Assembly (NCBI GenBank): GCA_020851855.1
Contig: JADZBY010000457.1
Span: forward strand, 1 to 47,154
Direction of reading: 5' to 3'
Length of the DNA: 47,154 bases
Source: Anaerolineae bacterium
GTDB lineage: Bacteria; Chloroflexota; Anaerolineae; Aggregatilineales; UBA2796
Below, piece by piece: positions 36,561 through 43,700 of this stretch (its first letter is position 1; each line of letters starts with the position of its first letter). The notes below the pieces were generated by a model. That model saw only the letters and a program-made list of their open reading frames with translations, did no database searches and was not told the origin of the DNA. The translations under genes and the position numbers were made by a program.

Positions 36561-38219
36561 CTAGGCGACGTGCTCCAGCAACCAGGCCAGGCCGTCTGTA
36601 CGCCTAATTTGTGCGGATTGCTCACCGGGGGCATGATTGGCGTAGTGCTCCGAGCGCGCAGCGTCAGTGATGGAACGGCAGGCGAAGGCCAGTTCGCCGA
36701 ATGCCTGCCGCGCCCATTCCCGTAAGCTGATGCGCGTAATTTCCCCCTTCTCGTCAAACTCCACCCGCTCAAACAGCTTATGGATGGCGCGTTTGCGATT
36801 CTCCGGCGTCATCAGCATGATCGCGCTGCCCAGGTCAGACAGCGTGCTCATGATGCGCTCCACGTCACCCTCTTTGGTCAGCTCGGCCCGCGCGGACTTC
36901 AGCGCGCGATCCAGCTCCGTGTAGCGCTCGTTGTAGTGAGTGCGTTGGATCTGCCCGTCGAGCAGTAAATCAACCAACGACTGCATTCGCTTATCCAGTT
37001 CAGCAATCTCCTCCCTGGCTGCCTGCTGGCGTGCGCTGCCTACACGCTCGGCCACGCAGGCACGAATGGCTGCGCGCAGCTCAGGCGGGAACGCAATGCC
37101 ACCCAGGTGTTCGATCAGATCGGCGTCGGCCTTTTCCGCATCGATCCACACGCCGGCGCGGCGCGTGCAGTAGAAGAATCCGAAGGCGCGCGAGTCGCCA
37201 CGCAGGCGCTGCGCGCCGAAGTAGGCGATGGGCGTAAGTAGGAAGGTGTACGCCAGCGATTTGCGCCCGGCCATCTGATTCTTGAATCGTCGCTCGATCA
37301 CGCTGCTGGCCAGCTCCTCGGTGATCAGCGGGTTAATCGCGGGTGAAACTTCAGCCTTCATGTGGCGCGCGTAGCGCTCCAGGTATGTGCCTTCGCCCTC
37401 CAGCTCAATACGCGCCTCCTTCGCCTTCCAGCGATGCGTGATGATGTGCCCGGCGTAGAACAGCACGTTACCCACGACCGCGCGCACCCCTTCGCGCGTC
37501 CAGCGCTTGGGTTGCTTGTGCCGGTCCACATGGCGGTACTGGTGGTCGTTGAGGATCTGCGCCACGGCCTCATAGCTCAGGCCTGATGCGTACCAGGTGA
37601 GCAGCGTGCGCGCCGTCTCAGCAGGCGAAGGGGAGTTGCCGATCTTCGCGTCGTTGGGCACCAGGCGTGCCTGCCTGCCCTTTCCGGTGCGCGCGTAGCC
37701 GAACGGCCACATGCCCCACGGAATCTTCAACTCGGTGCGAAACTCGCGCGCCGTGCTCGTCATGGCATCGCTCGTTTTGTCGCTCCAGTACTGCGCGAAT
37801 GTGGCGCGCATGTTGATTTCGGCAATGGAATCCGCCGTGAAGCCGCTGCGGTTCGTGTCGATGCCGTCGTAGCAGGTAATCAGGCGCTTGCCGTACTGTT
37901 TGCAGATCTCGATCAGTTCGGCGATCTCGCCCACGCTGCGCGCCGCGCGGTCCAACACGTAGATGATGAGAAACTTGCTCTCCGATGACTTCAGGTATGC
38001 CTTGAGCCTCACCCAGTCGGGGCGGTTCTTGGTGGTGCGCCCGCTGCGGTGCCCGCCCAGATCGCGGAACATGCGGATGCCGGTGGCCGCGATTTCCGCG
38101 CCTTTATCGCGGATGCCGCGCTCTTGCAACTCCGGGCTTATCGTCTCGTGCTCGCGGCCTTTTCGAATGACGGAGCGGCGAATGTACCCGGCTCCTTCGT
38201 AATCGTGACGTTCTGACAT
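36561..38219 (-). CDS. int: Large serine integrase
   Basis: It carries out site-specific integration and excision. ATG 38217-38219 with GGAGG 5 bases upstream is chosen over the longer track start. The N-terminal catalytic domain has YIRRSVIRKGREHETISPE with Ser16, then KFLIIYVLDRAARSVGEIAE with the conserved D-R. The recombinase domain follows (PWGMWPFGYART, LTWYASGLSYEAVAQILNDH, WTREGVRAVVGNVLFYAGHI). A C-terminal region contains the coiled coil (QQAAREEIAELDKRMQSLVD). The zinc-ribbon Cys residues seem mostly lost (only FYC is seen). At 552 residues it is of usual size. Confidence 0.92.
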   Translation of the reverse strand: MSERHDYEGAGYIRRSVIRKGREHETISPELQERGIRDKGAEIAATGIRMFRDLGGHRSGRTTKNRPDWVRLKAYLKSSESKFLIIYVLDRAARSVGEIAELIEICKQYGKRLITCYDGIDTNRSGFTADSIAEINMRATFAQYWSDKTSDAMTSTAREFRTELKIPWGMWPFGYARTGKGRQARLVPNDAKIGNSPSPAETARTLLTWYASGLSYEAVAQILNDHQYRHVDRHKQPKRWTREGVRAVVGNVLFYAGHIITHRWKAKEARIELEGEGTYLERYARHMKAEVSPAINPLITEELASSVIERRFKNQMAGRKSLAYTFLLTPIAYFGAQRLRGDSRAFGFFYCTRRAGVWIDAEKADADLIEHLGGIAFPPELRAAIRACVAERVGSARQQAAREEIAELDKRMQSLVDLLLDGQIQRTHYNERYTELDRALKSARAELTKEGDVERIMSTLSDLGSAIMLMTPENRKRAIHKLFERVEFDEKGEITRISLREWARQAFGELAFACRSITDAARSEHYANHAPGEQSAQIRRTDGLAWLLEHVA

Positions 38220-38314
38220 AGTGCCTCCGCAATGAGTTCGCAGAATGTGATGCAGTCGGGGTGTTCGTACCATTGTAAGGGCGCGACGATCACGCGCGCC
38301 AGGTTGTCTGCCAT
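38138..38314 (-). CDS. Small hypothetical protein (58 aa) overlapping the integrase start
   Basis: ATG 38312-38314 has GGAG 8 bases upstream. It begins MADNLARVIVAPLQWYEHPD and ends within the integrase coding region (82-base overlap). It may be a small directionality or regulatory protein by position, but it has no basic helix typical of excisionases. Tentative. Confidence 0.45.
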   Translation of the reverse strand: MADNLARVIVAPLQWYEHPDCITFCELIAEALCQNVTITKEPGTFAAPSFEKAASTRR

Positions 38315-38315
38315 G

Positions 38316-38714
38316 TTATTCACTCCATATCCATAACCCGTTCTCTTTCGTGATATCGCCTTGCTGAGCCAGGCGCTTGATCGCGCGCCAGTGCAGATCA
38401 TTCGACTGGCGCGCGTGCGGGCATTCGTCCATAAATCGGCGGCGCTCAAGTACGCGGTGATCCTTCATCCACTGAACGGCGAGGTCGGTGCGCGAAGGCA
38501 GCCTGGGATATTTAGAGCCGTCCTTCAATGGGAAGCACAAGACGACCTGCCCGCCGGGCACATGGGTCACATACGGCTCTTCCACGTTCCTGCCCTTGTA
38601 TTCAGCAATAAGGGCAGTGATGAGCGGGTGAGGCGCGTTGCCCGGCGGGCAAGTGCCGTTTTGATTCGTCCGTCCGTCCGTCCGTCCTGTCCTGTCCGTT
38701 GAAATGGTGGTCAT
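38316..38714 (-). CDS. Hypothetical protein (132 aa) with 5' tetranucleotide repeat
   Basis: It overlaps the preceding stop by ATGA. The N-terminal ~20 residues are encoded over five tandem GACG units (38667-38686), giving a low-complexity start (TDRTGRTDGRT). The body (LITALIAEYKGRNVEEPYVT, LPSRTDLAVQWMKDHRVL, HWRAIKRLAQQGDITKENGL) ends with a winged-helix-like pattern. It could be a DNA-binding regulator. Loss or gain of a repeat would shift the frame. Confidence 0.5.
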   Translation of the reverse strand: MTTISTDRTGRTDGRTNQNGTCPPGNAPHPLITALIAEYKGRNVEEPYVTHVPGGQVVLCFPLKDGSKYPRLPSRTDLAVQWMKDHRVLERRRFMDECPHARQSNDLHWRAIKRLAQQGDITKENGLWIWSE

Positions 38715-39436
38715 TGTTGCTCAGCCTGTGAGAGTAGGGCGGTAAGCTGTTCTTGCGTCACGCCCGCGCGCCACTGCCACCCGCGCCCCACCTTCTCAAG
38801 GGGCGGCGTGGGCATCATGGCAAAGAACCAGGCCGCACGAGTGTAGGCGTCATTGGCCCCTTGCCAGCGTTCATCTCGCGCCGGTTGCGGCCACATGGCG
38901 GCAAACCGATCCACATACTCGCGCTCGCATTCCACTGTCACGCGCTTGCCGTCATTGTCGAAATAGTCATAGCTGTACTTATCAGGTTCCGGCTCTGTCA
39001 GGAGCGCCTGTGCTGGAATGCGCGCGACGCGCCCTGTCCCACTCTGCCCGCCCTGGGCCTGCCCTCTGCCCAGCATGTACGCAGCCATTTGGCGTTGCTG
39101 ATCCTGCACGGCGTTGGCAAGTCCGAGAATGGCCGCCTGCATACTCTCGTTTCTACGATCCATGCCGTTCGCCACAGCATCGATGGTCTTGCGTGTGACC
39201 ATGAGGCTGGTGACGTTCGACAGCACCACGGCTCCGACCACACCGCCGATCAGCACCGTGCCGAGGATAGCAAGCACGCTGGTGTCCAGTCCCTTGATCC
39301 GCTCGATCACGAAATACAGGACACCGCCGGTAATCAGGCACATGAAGAGTAGCGTGAAGAACAGCCCGACCAGCGTGTTGGTGATGCCAGTCAGCCTGTG
39401 CTCCGTGCGCGTATGCGTTATCTGTGGTTCTGCCAT
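38711..39436 (-). CDS. Two-helix membrane protein with cytoplasmic or external C-terminal domain (241 aa)
   Basis: Two membrane helices near residues 18-45 (TLVGLFFTLLFMCLITGGVL) and 55-77 (VLAILGTVLIGGVVGAVVL) are followed by a helical region (AAILGLANAVQDQQRQMAAY) and a C-terminal ~100-residue domain with YDYFDNDGKRVTVECEREYV. It overlaps the upstream lipoprotein gene by 19 bases. It is one of several membrane genes in this part; the role is unknown. Confidence 0.6.
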   Translation of the reverse strand: MAEPQITHTRTEHRLTGITNTLVGLFFTLLFMCLITGGVLYFVIERIKGLDTSVLAILGTVLIGGVVGAVVLSNVTSLMVTRKTIDAVANGMDRRNESMQAAILGLANAVQDQQRQMAAYMLGRGQAQGGQSGTGRVARIPAQALLTEPEPDKYSYDYFDNDGKRVTVECEREYVDRFAAMWPQPARDERWQGANDAYTRAAWFFAMMPTPPLEKVGRGWQWRAGVTQEQLTALLSQAEQQ

Positions 39437-39939
39437 TCGATAGCCCTCGCAATCAACGGTATCCAGAAGCGAACCGTCACAATCAATAGACCCACAATGC
39501 CGACACCTGCAAGGATCAGCGGCAGTGGACTGGCGCCGGCGCCATTGCTACCTGGTGCATTCGTGCTCGCTATAGGCGCCGGCGTCTGTGTGGCTGTCGT
39601 CTGTGTCGCAGTGGTTTCGGCGGTCGTCGGCTCAGGGGTCGGCGTCGCAGTAGCGGCTATGGTCGCCGTGGGCATCGGTGTCGCAGTAGCGGTTGGCTCA
39701 GGCGTTGCAGTCTGTGTCGCAGTTGCAGTTGGCTCAGGTGTTGGCGTAGGCGGCGGCGCGATGGAAGTCAGGTAATCCGCCCGTGCGGCGGTCTCACGGG
39801 CGCGCGCCTGCTCACCCAACATGCGATTCGTTCCCGCGTTGGCCGTGTCGCGTGTGGACTGCGCAAAATACTCTACGCTTGACGCGCTGCCACAGGCTGA
39901 GAGTAGAACAAGTGTGAGTGTCACCATGAGGAGTCGCAT
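39418..39939 (-). CDS. Lipoprotein with Thr/Pro-rich stalk and C-terminal membrane helix
   Basis: The N-terminal signal has a lipobox, LVLLSAC (Cys near residue 16). A charged segment follows (YFAQSTRDTANAGTNRMLGE), then ~60 residues of Pro/Thr/Ala repeats (TPTPEPTATATQTATPEP), and a C-terminal transmembrane helix (LPLILAGVGIVGLLIVTV). Such stalks are typical of Chloroflexota envelope proteins. An early-side lipoprotein in a temperate phage is a candidate superinfection exclusion factor; this is inference. Confidence 0.65.
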   Translation of the reverse strand: MRLLMVTLTLVLLSACGSASSVEYFAQSTRDTANAGTNRMLGEQARARETAARADYLTSIAPPPTPTPEPTATATQTATPEPTATATPMPTATIAATATPTPEPTTAETTATQTTATQTPAPIASTNAPGSNGAGASPLPLILAGVGIVGLLIVTVRFWIPLIARAIEWQNHR

Positions 39940-39952
39940 GTGTGCATTATCT

Positions 39953-40717
39953 TCATCGCACCCTATTGTTATCGCACCCGGTATGCGCCAACGTTAAATC
40001 GCCATGTACGCGCAACACAACATGCGTGCCGGACTGCGACAGGGTCAGATGGGCAGCGCGTGGGAACAGCTTGCACAGAATGGCGTGTTTGGCTTTTACG
40101 TCTCTGATCTTCACGCCCGGTTGCAGGCATAGAACAAACCCTGCCCCCCCCTGCGCATAAGTGCCGCCCTGGACCGTAACGATCTTGCCACAGGCGTTGA
40201 CAACCTGCTCCACGATCCGGCCTAGTTCAGACATGGAGGACTGCGTTACTGCCTCTAGCTGCACGCCCATCTCGTGTCCCTCGTCGCGCCAACGTTGCCC
40301 ATGCGCCGGAACTACCGGAGCTACCGGAGCATCCAACACGGCGCGGGCATACACATCTGCTACCCGTTGGGCATTCTCGAAGGTTAGCCCTTGCTGCATG
40401 GCTTTACTCAGGATCACATCGCGCGATGTGCCAGGTTGGACAGTGACGCGAAAGTCGTTCAGGTTAATGATGATGGGCGCGGGCAGCGGCGGTGGCTGTA
40501 CGGGCTGGCTTACTCTCGCAAGCGCCGCTGTAATATCGCCCCGGTGCGTCAATACCCAGGTGATGATCGTCGCGCACGGCGCGGCAACCAGAATACCGAT
40601 CACCGTGCCCGATAGCAGCGAGACGGTGCGCGGATCGATGCGTGAGCCGACGACAAACGCAATGACCGCGGCGAAGATGATGATGGCGACCGAGGTAACG
40701 CGCAAGACTTTATCCAT
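39953..40717 (-). CDS. Membrane-anchored hypothetical protein (254 aa)
   Basis: AGGAGGG precedes the ATG. There are two helices near residues 8-25 and 33-55 (VTSVAIIIFAAVIAFVVG, LSGTVIGILVAAPCATIIT), then a Pro linker and a soluble region with DFRVTVQPGTSRDVILSKAM and a C-terminal alpha/beta part (GKIVTVQGGTYAQGGAGFVL, GTHVVLRVHGDL). I do not recognise the domains. It is adjacent to two other membrane genes. Confidence 0.55.
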   Translation of the reverse strand: MDKVLRVTSVAIIIFAAVIAFVVGSRIDPRTVSLLSGTVIGILVAAPCATIITWVLTHRGDITAALARVSQPVQPPPLPAPIIINLNDFRVTVQPGTSRDVILSKAMQQGLTFENAQRVADVYARAVLDAPVAPVVPAHGQRWRDEGHEMGVQLEAVTQSSMSELGRIVEQVVNACGKIVTVQGGTYAQGGAGFVLCLQPGVKIRDVKAKHAILCKLFPRAAHLTLSQSGTHVVLRVHGDLTLAHTGCDNNRVR

Positions 40718-40728
40718 TACCCACCCTC

Positions 40729-41097
40729 CTACTTCAACAGGCTAAGGAACCACGTCACCGGCCCGTGTCCCCACCCTACGAAATACTCAACGGTCAACCC
40801 GACGATGCCAAGCAGGGTAAAAATCCATATCGGCTTCCAGAACTCGTATCGATCTTTTGTCATGTACGGCGTGCGGCCTTGCAAAGCGATAACGAGGCGC
40901 AACACGAGCATGAACAGTAGAAACGCGCCGATGACCACAGCTACCAGCACATCACCGGACATGAGCGCGGCTACCGCGCCGCCGCCTAACAGGAGCACGA
41001 CCACAAGCAGAAACGTGACTGTGAGCGGCGTTTCCTGCCGCACGATCTCTTGGCCGCTGTTCTGGTCTACGATGATGGTTCGGGTTCGCTTGCTCAT
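40729..41097 (-). CDS. Three-helix membrane protein (122 aa)
   Basis: The start is ATG 41095-41097 with TTGAGGAGGG upstream. After a polar start (VDQNSGQEIVRQETP) come two close helices (TVTFLLVVVLLLGGGAVAAL, VLVAVVIGAFLLFMLVLRLV) and a third near the end (PIWIFTLLGIVGLTVEYFVG). Size and layout would suit a holin, but it lies in the early leftward block far from the lysin genes. Confidence 0.55.
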   Translation of the reverse strand: MSKRTRTIIVDQNSGQEIVRQETPLTVTFLLVVVLLLGGGAVAALMSGDVLVAVVIGAFLLFMLVLRLVIALQGRTPYMTKDRYEFWKPIWIFTLLGIVGLTVEYFVGWGHGPVTWFLSLLK

Positions 41098-41186
41098 GCC
41101 ACCCTCCTCAAACTGACATGCCACACCCGCACGCCAGTGACTCGCGCTGTCATTGCGCCGCGCGTCAGCCATTCCACGATTGCCAT
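41094..41186 (-). CDS. Micro-ORF (30 aa) linking two genes
   Basis: This ORF is too short for the track. ATG 41184-41186 overlaps the previous stop (TAATG) and its own stop overlaps the next ATG (ATGA). It reads MAIVEWLTRGAMTARVTG and ends VSLRRVA; its last codons form the ribosome-binding site of the membrane gene. It may act mainly in translational coupling. Confidence 0.35.
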   Translation of the reverse strand: MAIVEWLTRGAMTARVTGVRVWHVSLRRVA

Positions 41187-41599
41187 TACGCGGCCCTCGC
41201 AGTTCTGTAAGTAGTGCGCCAACTCCCGCGCACTTCTGGCAGATCAACCGGCCTGTTGTCGCCAGTCAACCACGCCCTCCCGTCATAGCCCTTAATCTGA
41301 GATAAGACGTTGAGTTGTTCTAGCGACAAGCGAAACCACTCGCCGCGAACGCGCTGCATTTCGAAATGGTCGTGCAGCACCTTCTCTGCAATGTCCATGT
41401 AGCGCGTCTCAATCACGGCATGTACGATCAATGGGAACGGTGACATGACATCGAATATATGCGCGCGTTCCTCGTAGTTCTCCGTCTTCCCTATTTTGTA
41501 GAAGCCGGGGTACGTCTCAAACACATAGACGCATCCGAAGTTGTTGCCATTAAAACTGTCGGGGTATCTCAGCCCTGATCCGCGCCGCTCTCGCTTCAT
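41186..41599 (-). CDS. T5orf172-like GIY-YIG domain protein (137 aa)
   Basis: The start is ATG 41597-41599 (ATGA overlap). The core FGCVYVFETYPGFYKIGKTE with NYEERAH is the T5orf172/MUG113 variant of the GIY-YIG fold, and EKVLHDHFEMQRVRGEWFRL matches the second half of that family. Unlike homing enzymes it has no DNA-binding modules. Relatives occur in phages with unknown or defence-related roles. It belongs to the leftward early operon. Confidence 0.72.
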   Translation of the reverse strand: MKRERRGSGLRYPDSFNGNNFGCVYVFETYPGFYKIGKTENYEERAHIFDVMSPFPLIVHAVIETRYMDIAEKVLHDHFEMQRVRGEWFRLSLEQLNVLSQIKGYDGRAWLTGDNRPVDLPEVRGSWRTTYRTARAA

Positions 41600-42063
41600 C
41601 GTGTCCTCCACAGTTCGATCTTCCACGGCACGCGCACGTGCTTGACGCGCGCCACGTATGTCCCGCCGCTGATATGAATCACCAGCGCCACAATCAACTT
41701 GTGAAACCATTCGACTATGGGCTTAGGCATCCATTGACGCTTCCAGTACCCGCGCGGTAATGGCTTGCGGTTACGCCTGCATCTCTCAGCGCGCTCCCAG
41801 TGTGATAGCGTCGCCTTGCTATACATGCGCCCGCCTGCTTCGTAAATCCAGCGCCGCATGTCGGCCCCTGAAAGTGAAAGGATTTGGCGCAGTTTCAGAG
41901 GCCCAGCTACGTTTTTGAGCTTTTTGACCAATCCCAACCTGTTCCCAACCCGTTCCCAACGGGCTGTGACCCATTCAGGGAGGACTAAAGACAGCCCCCG
42001 CCGTAGAACGAGCGCGCCACTTTGCGCCGAATATGGAACGATTGTTCTATCAGCTTCGATCAT
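41596..42063 (-). CDS. Putative regulator with HTH-like segment (155 aa)
   Basis: GGGGAGTG precedes ATG 42063. The segment KLRQILSLSGADMRRWIYEA and KATLSHWERAERCRR is reminiscent of an XRE-type helix-turn-helix with its 'LSxWExG'-like motif. The C-terminus has a hydrophobic stretch (FHKLIVALVIHISGG) that may be a membrane anchor. It is basic overall. The regulator call is tentative. Confidence 0.5.
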   Translation of the reverse strand: MIEADRTIVPYSAQSGALVLRRGLSLVLPEWVTARWERVGNRLGLVKKLKNVAGPLKLRQILSLSGADMRRWIYEAGGRMYSKATLSHWERAERCRRNRKPLPRGYWKRQWMPKPIVEWFHKLIVALVIHISGGTYVARVKHVRVPWKIELWRTR

Positions 42064-42080
42064 TTGTCACTCCCCGGCCT

Positions 42081-42554
42081 TTACTCTTGCGATGCTCGCT
42101 CGATACCGCCTTCCTTTATCAGGTCGGCCTCGTAGTCAAACTCTTCATCGTCTTCGTCATCCTCTTCATTCTCTTCGATGTAATCGCCGTCGCCGTGTTC
42201 GTCCATCTCGTAATCCAGCTCAGCGCCTTCCTCAATCGTCCCGGCTGGCACATTGCCTTCACCTCTTGGCTTTGCTTCCGGCAACAGGAACGTGGACACC
42301 GGGCGCGGCATGATGCGCTGTAGCGCCATGCGCGCCTCTTGCTCACCCACGGGCGTCAAGGAGTACATTGCGCCGTTGCCGTAGAACTTTGTGAAGGCCG
42401 GTCGACCATTCACCGCCGGCACGTCCACGCGCAGGAATGAACAGCCGCCGATGGTGGCTTCGGTGACTAGCCCGGCGATTTGCGTATGACCGAAGAGTTC
42501 CACAATCGCCCACGTTTCAAATTTCTCCGTCTGTGTATTCTGTGTGTTGCTCAC
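42081..42554 (-). CDS. Conserved phage protein with acidic tail (157 aa)
   Basis: GTG 42552-42554 with GAGAGGAT upstream is preferred to the track ATG at 42602. The domain FETWAIVELFGHTQIAGLVT, GCSFLRVDVPAVNGRP and TKFYGNGAMYSLTPV is one I recognise as common in phages and mobile elements, without known function. The last ~45 residues are extremely acidic (ENEEDDEDDEEFDYEADL), a DNA-mimic-like composition. A hairpin lies just upstream. Confidence 0.62.
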   Translation of the reverse strand: MSNTQNTQTEKFETWAIVELFGHTQIAGLVTEATIGGCSFLRVDVPAVNGRPAFTKFYGNGAMYSLTPVGEQEARMALQRIMPRPVSTFLLPEAKPRGEGNVPAGTIEEGAELDYEMDEHGDGDYIEENEEDDEDDEEFDYEADLIKEGGIERASQE

Positions 42555-42572
42555 AATCCTCTCTCCATCCCA

Positions 42573-42600
42573 GCCCGCCGCCGTATATGCAGCGGCGGGC
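42573..42600 (-). promoter_or_regulatory. GC-rich hairpin before the acidic-tail gene
   Basis: A perfect 9-bp inverted repeat, GCCCGCCGC/GCGGCGGGC, with a 10-base A/T-rich loop, 18 bases before the GTG start. It has no T-tract. It may act as a weak terminator or as a translational control element. Confidence 0.45.
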
Positions 42601-42631
42601 ATTGCGTTTACTACGAGTCGGTTGGTTTGAC

Positions 42632-42706
42632 TTATTCGCTATGCCACTCTCGATGCGCTCTGTCGTTCGCCTTACGGCTGGTTGACTCCGTACCAGCAAA
42701 GCTCAC
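42632..42706 (-). CDS. Micro-ORF (24 aa)
   Basis: GTG 42704-42706 overlaps the previous stop (GTGA) and is preceded by GGAGGTGACACCTAC. It reads VSFAGTESTSRKANDRAHRE and ends WHSE. The strong ribosome-binding site is the main support. Confidence 0.35.
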   Translation of the reverse strand: MSFAGTESTSRKANDRAHREWHSE

Positions 42707-42957
42707 GTAGGTGTCACCTCCTGTGAATACTCCTTGATCGCCCTGCCAATGAAGCGCGGGCGCGAGGGCACTCTCACGTTGTTGTCGCTGGCCCGCAGGT
42801 ACATCTTCGATGCCCACTTTTCAGCGCGGTCAAATTGTCGGTTTGTCCACCGGGCAATCACATCACACGGTATGTACACATCGACCAGCAACAACAGGTC
42901 GTGAACCACGTCGTTATCTCTATCCAGGCGCATGGGCTTGGTTTTTGATTTGCTCAT
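42703..42957 (-). CDS. Small hypothetical protein (84 aa)
   Basis: ATG 42955-42957 with AGGAGGTGACACACGA upstream is preferred to the track start at 43068. It starts MSKSKTKPMRLDRDNDVVHD, with a helix (DLLLLVDVYIPCDVIARW) and a basic C-terminal half (RPRFIGRAIKEYSQEV). Possibly nucleic-acid binding; no family recognised. Confidence 0.55.
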   Translation of the reverse strand: MSKSKTKPMRLDRDNDVVHDLLLLVDVYIPCDVIARWTNRQFDRAEKWASKMYLRASDNNVRVPSRPRFIGRAIKEYSQEVTPT

Positions 42958-43043
42958 TCGTGTGTCACCTCCTGTTTGTGATCCGTAACCCACGCTCTCA
43001 GTTGTTTGTTCAGCACCGCGCGGCCTTTGTCGATGGCGCGCAT
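42954..43043 (-). CDS. Micro-ORF (29 aa)
   Basis: ATG 43041-43043 opens MRAIDKGRAVLNKQLRAW and the stop overlaps the next ATG (ATGA). It reads more like protein than the alternative frame of the 121-residue track ORF over the same bases. There is no clear ribosome-binding site. Confidence 0.35.
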   Translation of the reverse strand: MRAIDKGRAVLNKQLRAWVTDHKQEVTHE

Positions 43044-43064
43044 CGCCGTTGATAAGTGTCGCGC

Positions 43065-43700
43065 TCATGCCCTCACCAGCCCACGCGCCAGCTTGATTGC
43101 TGTCGTCTTATTGCGGAACTGCGGTTCGACCCACGTCAGCCCCAGCACCCCGAAGTAATCCCGCTCGGTCTTGCAATCAACACGCTCGTCACCGGCCCAC
43201 AGGTAGCCGTCACGCTGGCGCATGTTGCCGGGCATCAGGCCACCTAGCCTGCGGGGTGTCACCAGCAGGTGCGAGAACTCCGCATCGCCGGTGCGAATCG
43301 CCAGGGTGTTGCCGAAGTTGCCACGATCGGCGATGAACAAATCGAGCGCGATATGCAATGCCGGAAGACGCTCGCGCGGCATGTTGACAACAAAGCGCTT
43401 ATAGCGATCGCCGTTGCGCTTCACATGTGGGTCAAATGCCAGCACGCCATTGGCGCGCATCCGCGAGAGCGTGTCTTCCAGCTTCAGCGCGTAGCGGTCT
43501 GCGGGTTCGTCGGGGAAGTCCACGCCAGCGAACAGGCCTGCCTGTGGCTCAGCCTCGTAGATGGGCAGGCAGACGATCTCGATATCCTTCACGTCTGCCT
43601 TCTGCCTGCGCACCGAGCCAGCGACGCTGATCTGCTCGCACGCCGGCGCGAGGCACACGATTAAACTACTCACAATCTCCTGTGCTTGCTGAAGGTTCAT
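43065..43700 (-). CDS. DNA polymerase X-like nucleotidyltransferase (211 aa)
   Basis: The catalytic motif AGSVRRQKADVKDIEIVC matches the 'GSxRR...DIDxL' palm signature of the PolX/pol-beta superfamily. A third acidic residue is in LHIALDLFIAD, and GNFGNTLAIRTGDAEFSHLL corresponds to the nucleotide-binding end of the palm/fingers. It lacks the 8-kDa lyase domain and the PHP domain. Small PolX-like proteins occur in other phages beside replication genes. It could fill gaps or add nucleotides to RNA or DNA. The stop overlaps the next ATG and its own start overlaps the previous stop. Confidence 0.75.
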   Translation of the reverse strand: MNLQQAQEIVSSLIVCLAPACEQISVAGSVRRQKADVKDIEIVCLPIYEAEPQAGLFAGVDFPDEPADRYALKLEDTLSRMRANGVLAFDPHVKRNGDRYKRFVVNMPRERLPALHIALDLFIADRGNFGNTLAIRTGDAEFSHLLVTPRRLGGLMPGNMRQRDGYLWAGDERVDCKTERDYFGVLGLTWVEPQFRNKTTAIKLARGLVRA

